Source: Segatella copri
Lineage (GTDB): Bacteria > Bacteroidota > Bacteroidia > Bacteroidales > Bacteroidaceae
DNA: 64,000 nt
Direction: 5' to 3'
NCBI RefSeq assembly: GCF_019249655.2
Contig: NZ_CP137557.1
Coordinates: 2,885,001 to 2,949,000 of the forward strand
Shown here: positions 7,258 to 13,707 of the stretch, piece by piece
Position numbering within the stretch: position 1 is the first letter of the stretch
Layout: each line of letters opens with the position of its first letter
Notes under the pieces: model-generated
Told to the model about the DNA's origin: nothing
Seen by the model: the letters and a program-made list of their open reading frames with translations, nothing else
The model's database searches: none
Made by a program: the position numbers and the translations under genes

Positions 7258-9285
7258 AGGCCGTCCGAAAACTTAATTAGGGAAGCAAACAACTGAATTG
7301 GGCATTTTTCTTTTGCTCTTTATAGTTAATTAACCTCGTATCTTCTTGATTCTCAATTATTTTATGTATCTTTGTAGTAAAAAACAAGAAAGATATGGCA
7401 TATAAAAAAGGACAAGATAGACGACAGAGGGTTCTTTTCCCTGATTGCATTGACGAGTATGTAGAGGCTGACGCCCCTGTTCGCTTGTTTGATGCTTTTG
7501 TCGATAATCTCAAAATGGATGAACTGGGATTCGTCCGCAGTACTCCTGCAGAGACAGGTACTCCTGGATATGATCCTCGCGATCTCCTCAAACTCTATAT
7601 TTATGGTTACTTCTATCAGGTACGTTCCTCTCGCAAACTTGCTCGTGAGTGCAAGTGTAACGTAGAGGTAATGTGGCTGCTCAACAAGCTGACTCCTGAC
7701 TTTCGTACAATCTCCGATTTCCGCAAGGACAACAAGAAGGCTATTACTAAAGTTTTTAAAGAGTTCAACAAGTTTTGTATGGGACTGAAGCTCTTTTCCA
7801 AGTCGTACATCTCTATTGATGGAAGCAAGTTTAAGGCTGTAAATGCTAAAGACAACAACCTTACTCTAAGCAAACTCGATGACCGAATCAAGCGTCTTGA
7901 TGAACATATTTCAATCTATATGGAAGAACTTGAAGCATACGATCATGAGGAAGGACGCAGGCTCTCTAAAGATGAGTTGCAACGTAAGCTTGATGTTTGC
8001 AAGGAGCGCAAGGAACGCTATGAGGGATACCGTGATACACTTGAGAAAAGTGGTGAAAGCCAGATTTCCTTAACCGATCCTGATTCCCGACTAATGAAAG
8101 CCAACGAAGGCTTTTGTGTCGGTTATAATGTGCAAACTGCAGTTGATGCGGAGAGCCATATGATAGCAGGCTTCCTGGTAACCAACAGTCCAACAGACCA
8201 TGGTCAGCTTACAAGCGTAGCATCTGAGGTGAAAGCCGATTATGGTGTTGACGTTCTTGAATCAACTGCAGACAAGGGGTACGAGTGTCCCGAGGTTCAT
8301 GCAGATGCATTGGCTAATGGTATCGTACCAAATGTCATCCAACGTGATGGCAGCTGCACGGAGCAGGTTCAGTTTGACTATAACGAAGCTACCATAACTG
8401 ACGAACAAAAGTCAAGTACTAATCCAGAAGATTTGAAGGCATGTCTTGAAGCTGCAGTCATACCGGAAGCCTACAAGGATTTTTTAACCGATGCACAGAT
8501 TGTAGAGGTCAAGGAGTACACTTCTGATGTAGCAGAGTCTGCTGTACTGAAGATGACTCCCGGGCAGATGCGTGCCAAGGCTCTTGAAGGATACTTCGTG
8601 AGGGATGCCGAACGCAATCTTGTCTATTGTCCGCAAGGAGAAATCCTGAGGCAAAAGTCTATCAAAAGAAACGGTATGATCCGCTACTGCAACAAGCTTG
8701 CATGTAAAAAATGCAAGTGCAAGTGTACCATCCAGAAGTTCAAGGAGGCAGACTTCAACAAAGACACCTTGATAAAGGCAACCGAAGCAAAACGCAAGCA
8801 ACTCAAAGAAGAGAATAAGGACAAGCCAAAACCTCCAAGAATGAAGATCGTGAAGAAGGGTGTCCGTTACGTTTTACATCTAGATCAGAACAAGATGGAC
8901 AATCGCAAATGCCTCTCCGAGCATCCTTTTGGAACCATGAAGCGAGCACTTGGGCAATACTACTTTTTACTGAAAGGCAAACTGAAAGTAACTGCTGAGA
9001 TGGGTCTCTTTTGCCTATCTTATAACCTTCGTCGTGCCATATCTCTCAAAGGTGTACCTGCTTTGATTGCTTCTCTTGGATAATGACCTGTAGGGATCAA
9101 TACCATCGAAAAACACGCTCTATTAGTGTTCATATCGGCCATTTTAAGCCCTTATGACGAATTGTTTAACATAAACTAAAATTTTAAGATGAAAAAAGAT
9201 ATGCCCTTAGAGGGGCTTAGGTGGAGTCGTGATAGCGGTTCTGCCCTCTATGATACACCCCAAAACGGCCGTTCTCGGACGGGCT
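7258..9285 (+). mobile_element. IS1182-family insertion sequence
   Basis: One transposase gene is bounded by imperfect 15-bp inverted repeats: AGGCCGTCCGAAAAC at 7258-7272 and the complement of AGCCCGTCCGAGAAC at 9271-9285 (13 of 15 match). Both flanks are G-runs (7253-7257 and 9286-9292), compatible with a target duplication of about 5 G but not diagnostic. The element interrupts the 5' region of the lipoprotein gene at 6794. Confidence 0.8.
7395..9083 (+). CDS. IS1182-family transposase
   Basis: A 562-residue transposase of the DUF772/DDE type. The N-terminus (RRQRVLFPDCIDEYV, then GYDPRDLLKLYIYGYFY) is the conserved DUF772 region. SYISIDGSKFKAVNA carries the first catalytic Asp, ESTADKGYEC the second, and EHPFGTMKRALG near the C-terminus the Glu region. 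A Cys-rich segment (LACKKCKCKC, about 436-446) is typical of this family. The frame is complete, so it may be active. It is preceded by a -7-like TATCTTTG at about 7368-7375. Confidence 0.9.
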   Translation: MAYKKGQDRRQRVLFPDCIDEYVEADAPVRLFDAFVDNLKMDELGFVRSTPAETGTPGYDPRDLLKLYIYGYFYQVRSSRKLARECKCNVEVMWLLNKLTPDFRTISDFRKDNKKAITKVFKEFNKFCMGLKLFSKSYISIDGSKFKAVNAKDNNLTLSKLDDRIKRLDEHISIYMEELEAYDHEEGRRLSKDELQRKLDVCKERKERYEGYRDTLEKSGESQISLTDPDSRLMKANEGFCVGYNVQTAVDAESHMIAGFLVTNSPTDHGQLTSVASEVKADYGVDVLESTADKGYECPEVHADALANGIVPNVIQRDGSCTEQVQFDYNEATITDEQKSSTNPEDLKACLEAAVIPEAYKDFLTDAQIVEVKEYTSDVAESAVLKMTPGQMRAKALEGYFVRDAERNLVYCPQGEILRQKSIKRNGMIRYCNKLACKKCKCKCTIQKFKEADFNKDTLIKATEAKRKQLKEENKDKPKPPRMKIVKKGVRYVLHLDQNKMDNRKCLSEHPFGTMKRALGQYYFLLKGKLKVTAEMGLFCLSYNLRRAISLKGVPALIASLG

Positions 9286-9356
9286 GGGGGGGTAATTTAT
9301 CTGATATTCATAGAGTTACATTGTTTTTAAGATCTACTTTCTATCATTTATTCCCC

Positions 9357-9425
9357 CAAAGGTACAACAATATTTTGAAACAAGCAAGAAAATCGGGAGA
9401 AAGTTTTGAAAAAAAGATGGTGGGG
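9357..9425 (-). repeat. Duplicated promoter-flank sequence, copy 1
   Basis: Minus strand -7 TACCTTTG (9357-9364), exactly 20 nt, then TTG (9385-9387) and a conserved upstream tract (TTTTGAAAC, GCAAGAAAA, GGGAGAAA, TTTGAAAAAAA, GGTGGGG in plus orientation). The same arrangement stands upstream of the Rpn gene at 10771-10840. It faces the interrupted lipoprotein gene. Confidence 0.5.
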
Positions 9426-9530
9426 TATATTAAATTTCCCCCAAGTTGGGGGAAAATTACAACCATAACAAAATCCTTTTCTATTTCCGTTCTCCATAAG
9501 AAAAGCAAGGTTGCAAGTTTTTCAGCTTCT

Positions 9531-9660
9531 GTTCGCCCCCCTTGGGGACGATTGGAGAGAGTATTGCAGCTATCCGCAGGTTCCATTCCCTTCGGTCATT
9601 CCACCAGCGGTTATTGAAAGTTGGCCCCCTCCGGGGACCGGAGGTTATTTGCGAAACTTG
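9531..9660 (+). repeat. Truncated copy of the AAGTTTCGCAAGTA repeat family (copy A)
   Basis: It shares the internal blocks (TTCGCCCCC...GGGGACG, CCGCAGGTTCCATTCCC, GGTCATTCCACCAGCGG, GGCCCCC...GGGGACCGG) and the right terminus TTGCGAAACTTG with the full copies, but lacks the left half and left terminal repeat. Confidence 0.8.
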
Positions 9661-9674
9661 AGTGCTTTATAAAG

Positions 9675-9810
9675 CTTTTGCCCATTCAGGGCGCAGGGCG
9701 AAATGCGATGATACCCAGGGCGATGCCCTGGGCTACGAGCTTTTGCCCCTTCAAGGCGTGGGGGGCTATCCTTGCTCCTTCTGCCCCTTCAGGGCGTGTG
9801 GGGCAATAGA
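9675..9810. repeat. GC-rich palindromic repeat cluster
   Basis: Contains the hairpin CCCAGGGCGATGCCCTGGG (9714-9732) and three GCCC(C)TTCA(A)GGGCG-type units. The pattern is that of a REP-like intergenic element distinct from the AAGTTTCGCAAGTA family. Confidence 0.5.
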
Positions 9811-9812
9811 AA

Positions 9813-10724
9813 TTACATCAACTGCTGCATCTGGCTCTCCGTCAGCCCCGTTATCTCCATTACCATTGCTGCATCCATGCCTTTTGCCAGCATATTCTTA
9901 GCAATCTCAATACTTCTTTGGCTTTTACCTACTTCTTCGCCTTTTGCCATGCCCTTTTCCATGCCCTTTGCCATGCCTTCTTCCATGCCTTTTGCCATGC
10001 CTTTTTCCATGCCTTGCTGATAGCTGTCGTACTGAAGGGTCTTCTCTACCCTTACAGAATCCCAGAATTTGTCGTAGGCTCTGAGTTCGGCATCTGTAAA
10101 GCCGGAAATCTTCAACTCCTCTACGGCTTTTCCTATCTCCGGGTCACGAAGCAGATCGGAAGGAATCTCCTGCGTATTGGCATTGATTTCCGTCAGGAAA
10201 CGGAGCCACAATACCATCATGCGCTTGTCGGAGATGGAATGAGGAGTGAACTTAGGAAGCTCTATGAAGGTGAAATGCAGACCTTCGATTACCTTGTTGC
10301 TGTCCTTGTCGTGCACGATGCGATAGTTGTGGATGAATTCAGGAGTATCACGCTCGAAGATGTCATTCACAAGATTCAGGGAATATACCGGTTGCAGATC
10401 GCTGTATTTCTCGCGCTTCATCGCCTGACTCACGTAGAGCTTGGAGGCATTGAACAGTACTCGCTGCTTGAAAGCGTTAGACCATTCCATCTGCATCTCT
10501 ACGCAAAATTTCCTTTCTCTGGCATCAGTGCAGAGCACATCTACTATCGTATTCTTGTGACCTTCCAGTTCGGGCACAAGTTCCGTTGGCAGATACTCTA
10601 TCTCGTGTATCTGCTCTTCTTCGCTGAGTGGCAGAAGGGCGTTCAGGAGGCTGATCAGTCTTTTAGGATGATTGCCGAATATCTTCTTGAACGTGAGGTC
10701 TGCCTTAGGGTCTAAGTACTTCAT
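9813..10724 (-). CDS. Rpn-family PD-(D/E)XK nuclease (transposase-like)
   Basis: A 303-residue protein of the recombination-promoting nuclease/PDDEXK_2 family. It starts MKYLDPKADLTFKKIFG, the family N-terminus. NTIVDVLCTD supplies the catalytic Asp and FCVEMQME the E-x-Q pair. Family members promote RecA-independent recombination or act in phage defence. The tail (about residues 237-262) is a tandem repeat of GMEKGMAKG/GMEEG units encoded by 12-nt repeats, followed by a conserved C-terminal helix ending in SQMQQLM. A complete -33/-7 promoter lies upstream. GC and repeat content around it indicate an accessory locus. Confidence 0.85.
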   Translation of the reverse strand: MKYLDPKADLTFKKIFGNHPKRLISLLNALLPLSEEEQIHEIEYLPTELVPELEGHKNTIVDVLCTDARERKFCVEMQMEWSNAFKQRVLFNASKLYVSQAMKREKYSDLQPVYSLNLVNDIFERDTPEFIHNYRIVHDKDSNKVIEGLHFTFIELPKFTPHSISDKRMMVLWLRFLTEINANTQEIPSDLLRDPEIGKAVEELKISGFTDAELRAYDKFWDSVRVEKTLQYDSYQQGMEKGMAKGMEEGMAKGMEKGMAKGEEVGKSQRSIEIAKNMLAKGMDAAMVMEITGLTESQMQQLM

Positions 10725-10770
10725 AACCTTTCTGTTTTAAAATGATACGGTTCTGTTTTGAATGCTACCG

Positions 10771-10840
10771 CAAAATTACGCTTTTATTTTGAAACCTGCA
10801 AGAAAAAAGGGAGAAAAGTTTGAAAAAAATAAGGTGGGGG
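10771..10840 (-). promoter_or_regulatory. Promoter of the Rpn gene (flank repeat copy 2)
   Basis: Minus strand TTG (10799-10801), 20 nt, TAATTTTG (10771-10778), about 47 bp before the ATG. The region upstream of the -33 box repeats the sequence at 9357-9425. Confidence 0.65.
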
Positions 10841-10926
10841 CTTGAAGCCATCAGATTTTTTATCAAGGAGATAAGCGAACAAGGTGCTCTGTACAAAAAC
10901 TAAAAAGAGGGAAAACTACCTAGAAG

Positions 10927-11095
10927 GCGTTACGTTACAGATGTGACAGTTTTATCCGGAGGGGTAAACCTCTTTTTTTGAACTTTCAATCTGTAAGTAA
11001 TATAATTTAACTTATATATATAATATATATAAGTTACTTCTAAAAACTGGCTATAAGGGGGTTGCGATAAAAACTGTCACATCTGTAACGTAACG
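10927..11095. repeat. Palindromic element with 27-bp terminal inverted repeats
   Basis: GCGTTACGTTACAGATGTGA... begins at 10927 and its reverse complement ends at 11095, pairing over about 27 bp. The centre is AT-rich with a nested inverted repeat (AACTTATATATATA / TATATATAAGTT, about 11009-11036). A half copy with the same edge lies at 13527-13555. It has no coding capacity and looks like a non-autonomous mobile element or a replication/recombination site. Confidence 0.7.
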
Positions 11096-11140
11096 CTTTT
11101 TGGCAGGATGATGAATCCCTGCACCCCGAGTTACTTACAG

Positions 11141-11203
11141 AAACTCATAGTTTTCGGAAAATCATCTCGTAGAGTTCTCTCAAAAGAATCTATGAGTTTT
11201 TTT
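11141..11203 (+). terminator. Hairpin with T-run upstream of the HU-like gene
   Basis: AAACTCATAG (11141-11150) pairs with CTATGAGTTT (11190-11199), followed by TTTT. The loop is about 39 nt, so it could be a terminator or an element boundary. Confidence 0.45.
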
Positions 11204-11261
11204 ATTTAACGGAAAACGGCGCAAACGTTAATTCCGTTTAACACAACTGTGCTGGGTGATT

Positions 11262-11293
11262 TTTGGCGGTATCAGATAAAAGCCGTACCTTTG
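11262..11293 (+). promoter_or_regulatory. Promoter of the HU-like/smalltalk unit
   Basis: TTTG (11262-11265), exactly 20 nt, TACCTTTG (11286-11293), followed by CACC. This is a textbook Bacteroidetes promoter. It leaves a leader of about 80 nt. Confidence 0.8.
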
Positions 11294-11305
11294 CACCGTC
11301 ATTCA

Positions 11306-11330
11306 GAGAAACCACCCACCCTGGTTTCTC
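11306..11330 (+). promoter_or_regulatory. 5'-leader hairpin of the HU-like gene
   Basis: GAGAAACCA (11306-11314) pairs with TGGTTTCTC (11322-11330) right at the expected transcript start. It may stabilise the mRNA 5' end or act in control; function is inferred. Confidence 0.5.
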
Positions 11331-11383
11331 GGAACGGCAAGAGTTAATCACAAATTTATTCATCACTAAAAATCACTAAAATT

Positions 11384-11986
11384 ATGGGACAGGGAAATAT
11401 TAAGTATCGCAAAGTGAAGCGCACTCCCCAGACGGGCGAGAACGCAGGTAAGGAACTCTGGTATGCCACCGTGGTGACCGACCGAGAGATGAACTTCGAG
11501 GAGTTCGTGGACCACATCTCATCTCATAACTCGCCCTACAGCCGAGGCACCGTGCATGGTGTGATGATGGATATGCTCGACTGTCTGAAGGAGCTGATTC
11601 TCGACGGCAAGAGTGTTCGTCTGGGCGACCTGGGTCTCTTCTCCATCGGCATGAGTTCTCATGGCGAGGTGAGCCGCGACAAGGTTTCAGCCGCTAGCGT
11701 GGAGGGCATCCATTTGTTGGTAAAAAATACCAAAACTTGGAGCAATAGCGAGCTGAAGAAGCTCTGCAAGATTACTGCCTACGACAGCTACGGAGCTGAG
11801 GAGACTGATGGCGGCGGAAGCAATCCGGGCGGCGGTTCGGGTAACACCAGCCAGGGCGGCAGTGGCAGCCAGGGTGGAACCGGCACCCAGGGCGGCGGCA
11901 GTGAGAACCCGGGGCAGGGCGGCGGCTCCGATTCTGGCACGACCGGCGGCGGAAGTGACGGCGACAATACAGACGTAACAATCTAG
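11384..11986 (+). CDS. HU-like DNA-binding protein with Gly/Ser-rich tail
   Basis: A 200-residue protein with an HU/IHF-like domain of the Bacteroidetes type in about residues 1-125: MGQGNIKYRKVKRTPQTG, a helix pair around FEEFVDHISSHNSPYSRGTVHGVMMDMLDCLKE, and VRLGDLGLFSIG. The last 60 residues are a low-complexity Gly/Ser/Gln tail. It probably binds DNA as a dimer and is part of the nucleoid or of a mobile-element module. It is followed by a hairpin and then the smalltalk peptide gene, a pairing seen across Bacteroidetes. Both starts are preceded by repeated AATCACTAAAA motifs rather than a Shine-Dalgarno. Confidence 0.85.
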   Translation: MGQGNIKYRKVKRTPQTGENAGKELWYATVVTDREMNFEEFVDHISSHNSPYSRGTVHGVMMDMLDCLKELILDGKSVRLGDLGLFSIGMSSHGEVSRDKVSAASVEGIHLLVKNTKTWSNSELKKLCKITAYDSYGAEETDGGGSNPGGGSGNTSQGGSGSQGGTGTQGGGSENPGQGGGSDSGTTGGGSDGDNTDVTI

Positions 11987-11990
11987 AGCA

Positions 11991-12006
11991 AGCCCCTTCG
12001 GGGGCT
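11991..12006 (+). terminator. Short hairpin after the HU-like gene
   Basis: AGCCCC TTCG GGGGCT with a tetraloop, 5 bp beyond the stop, followed by TCTCTCCTC. It may be a partial terminator or processing site ahead of the smalltalk gene. Confidence 0.5.
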
Positions 12007-12035
12007 TCTCTCCTCTCCTATCACATCGCTAAGAA

Positions 12036-12085
12036 TTAATCACTAATCAATAAAAATTAATCACTAAAAAAATAATCACTAAAAA
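12036..12085 (+). repeat. Repeated TTAATCACTAAAA leader motifs
   Basis: TTAATCACTAATCA, TTAATCACTAAAAA and ATAATCACTAAAAA lie before the smalltalk ATG. CATCACTAAAAATCACTAAAATT lies before the HU-like ATG, so the same motif marks both genes of the pair. Confidence 0.6.
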
Positions 12086-12097
12086 CATTACTTGAAA

Positions 12098-12196
12098 ATG
12101 AAGAAAGAAACTTGGAAAACCGTGATTCAGATTATAATCAGCATTCTCACTGCCATTGGCACTACGCTGGGCGTAACGAGCTGCATGAGTTATTAA
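12098..12196 (+). CDS. Smalltalk protein (32 residues)
   Basis: A small open frame MKKETWKTVIQIIISILT... ending GVTSCMSY. It matches the short Bacteroidetes family named smalltalk protein, which usually lies beside HU-like genes. It has a charged N-terminus, one hydrophobic helix (residues 9-27) and a TSC motif, so it is probably a membrane peptide or a tiny lipoprotein. A perfect hairpin terminator follows 40 bp downstream. Function is unknown; its size and coupling to a DNA-binding protein would also fit a toxic or signalling peptide. Confidence 0.8.
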   Translation: MKKETWKTVIQIIISILTAIGTTLGVTSCMSY

Positions 12197-12236
12197 GGAA
12201 ATGAGTTAAGAAAAAATGCAACGGCATTAAAACTAT

Positions 12237-12272
12237 AAGGGCTGCAGACGGCATGATGCCGTCTGCAGCCCT
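12237..12272 (+). terminator. Terminator of the HU-like/smalltalk unit
   Basis: A perfect 16-bp stem: AAGGGCTGCAGACGGC pairs with GCCGTCTGCAGCCCTT across ATGA, then TCTCATTTC. Confidence 0.8.
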
Positions 12273-12290
12273 TTCTCATTTCACCTACTT

Positions 12291-12330
12291 TTCACCAGCG
12301 GCTATTCACATTCGCCCCCTCCGGGGACGA
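12291..12330 (+). repeat. Fragment of the AAGTTTCGCAAGTA repeat family (copy B)
   Basis: TTCACCAGCGGCTATTCACA followed by TTCGCCCCCTCCGGGGACGA matches one internal block of the family, with no terminal repeats. Confidence 0.7.
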
Positions 12331-12373
12331 GAAGAATGAAAAACTAGGCTGCTTTTCCAACGTTCGGGGCAGA

Positions 12374-12817
12374 TTAAAATTTATGCACCCCATCACAAAG
12401 CATGGCAAGTTCTTTTTGGAAAAAATCTATATCAGGAGAAACATCATCGGCAGTCTGCAATCTTCCATCAATTGATAAAAAGATTCCAGCATGTAACGGT
12501 AATCGCTTGCTTGGTTTTGGCAATAGCTCCACCCTTCTGTTGTTAAATTCATAATCCAGGTTTCGAACATCCAAAATATTCAGAAATGTAAATCCATATC
12601 GAGAGTCTCCTTTCGTTCTAGGACGAAAAACAGCTGATACAGAATCTAATTGATCTACATTATATCTCAATACTGAAATATAGTCTTCAGCACCACTCTT
12701 CAACTTTTCAAGTTTAAAAGCCTTCGGCGAAACACGCCCTTTATAGATATGAGAAGGCGAGAACAGGATTCTTGCAACCTTTTCATCGTCTGCTATTTCA
12801 GAAATCAGTTTATCCAT
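12374..12817 (-). CDS. Unknown protein, second gene of a two-gene module
   Basis: A 147-residue protein that I do not recognise, MDKLISEIADDEKVARILFSPSHIYKGRVSPKAFKL. Its ATG lies inside the end of the preceding gene (8-bp overlap), so translation is coupled. There is no signal peptide or membrane segment. The first half resembles a small acidic/basic cytoplasmic domain with SPSHIYKGRVSPKAF as its most distinctive motif. The pair sits alone among repeats, with its own promoter, like an accessory or defence/toxin-antitoxin cassette, but this is only positional inference. Confidence 0.75.
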   Translation of the reverse strand: MDKLISEIADDEKVARILFSPSHIYKGRVSPKAFKLEKLKSGAEDYISVLRYNVDQLDSVSAVFRPRTKGDSRYGFTFLNILDVRNLDYEFNNRRVELLPKPSKRLPLHAGIFLSIDGRLQTADDVSPDIDFFQKELAMLCDGVHKF

Positions 12818-13352
12818 GAGCTTTTTCTAATAATGACAATACTTCCTTTTCATCCAACTTATCAAAACTGAATTTTGACAAATGACCATCCCGTTTGATA
12901 AATGCTACAACCTGATGATTGGTTATAGTAACACCTGCTATATTATTGTCTTCCGTGTAATCTAAATATATACAACCTCGTGCATCAGGAAAAGCTACCC
13001 AATTTTGCAGACTAGTATCAGCAGCTAGCAGAATAATTCGCTTCACAAAATCCACGATATTTCTTGAGAGGGCAAGACTACCTTCACCATCCCAACCATC
13101 TGGAAGCTTTGACAATTCATCTAAACGATTCAAAAGTTCTTTCTTTACTGAAGATTGTAAAGTTTGCTTTTGACTTGACAAGAAAACCAAACAACTATAC
13201 AAAGCATTCTGATCTGTTGTAGCATACACCGCATCCATCACATTATGGCGCAAGGTAACAATATCCGTATCAGGAGTAATACGGACTGCCATGGAATCAG
13301 AAACTATGCTAGTTTTTTCTTCCGGTAATTTATATGGCTTTACTTCACTCAT
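12810..13352 (-). CDS. Unknown protein, first gene of a two-gene module
   Basis: A 180-residue cytoplasmic protein. It has the motif LPDGWDGEGSLALS (about 95-108), which resembles the L-P-x-x-W-D-G-x-G-(A/S) signature of many small accessory proteins near phage and island genes. The C-terminal part (WVAFPDARGCIYLDY, then GVTITNHQVVAFIKRDGHLSKF) looks like a beta-rich domain. A good promoter lies 30 bp upstream. It overlaps the next gene by 8 bp. No enzymatic residues are apparent. Confidence 0.75.
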   Translation of the reverse strand: MSEVKPYKLPEEKTSIVSDSMAVRITPDTDIVTLRHNVMDAVYATTDQNALYSCLVFLSSQKQTLQSSVKKELLNRLDELSKLPDGWDGEGSLALSRNIVDFVKRIILLAADTSLQNWVAFPDARGCIYLDYTEDNNIAGVTITNHQVVAFIKRDGHLSKFSFDKLDEKEVLSLLEKAHG

Positions 13353-13381
13353 ACTTTTTTCTTTTTACTAAACATGTGCTG

Positions 13382-13413
13382 CAAAGATACGTTGCTTTTT
13401 CGTAACTACCAAA
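13382..13413 (-). promoter_or_regulatory. Promoter of the two-gene module
   Basis: On the minus strand TTTG (13410-13413), exactly 20 nt, TATCTTTG (13382-13389), 29 bp before the ATG. Confidence 0.75.
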
Positions 13414-13526
13414 TTTTTCGAGAAGAAAACAATATAAACCACATTATTTTCCGATTCTGTCTGTATTCGTATCATATCACAAGTGATTGAAAGCTATATA
13501 TTCTAGCCCTCACGCTTCCTACCCCC

Positions 13527-13555
13527 GCCCAGAAGCGTTACATGACAGTTGTGAC
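13527..13555 (+). repeat. Half copy of the GCGTTAC palindromic element
   Basis: GCGTTACATGACAGTTGTGA followed by CAGTTTTA matches the left edge of 10927-11095 with a few changes. No matching right half is present before the purF-like gene. The rest of 13353-13707 is AT-rich with TATACTTAT-type short repeats and the terminator at 13591-13645. Confidence 0.55.
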
Positions 13556-13590
13556 AGTTTTATTTCGCAGGGGGTATTACGATACCTTAT

Positions 13591-13645
13591 AAAAATAAAA
13601 ATAGGTCTAGCAATACCGCGTTTCACGGGGTCGCTAGACCTATCT
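13591..13645 (-). terminator. Terminator of the PurF-like gene
   Basis: On the minus strand ATAGGTCTAGC (13633-13643) pairs with GCTAGACCTAT (13601-13611), followed by TTTTTATTTTTAT. Confidence 0.85.
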
Positions 13646-13707
13646 TATTATATATCAAGAACTTATATTCTTATATACTTATATAATCATATACTTATCT
13701 TCTTATC

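Larger units (their letters stand above)
9286..9812. other. Gene-free stretch between IS1182 and the Rpn gene
   Basis: It holds, in order: the old upstream region of the interrupted lipoprotein gene, a promoter-flank repeat (9357-9425), a short hairpin TTTCCCCC/GGGGGAAA (9435-9455), a truncated copy of the AAGTTTCGCAAGTA repeat family (9531-9660), and GC-rich palindromic repeats (9675-9810). No coding sequence is credible; all open frames cross the repeats. Confidence 0.6.

Noticed and set aside
9189..9901. Frames of 60-140 residues between the IS1182 element and the Rpn gene
   Set aside because: They start inside the IS end or run across repeat sequences.
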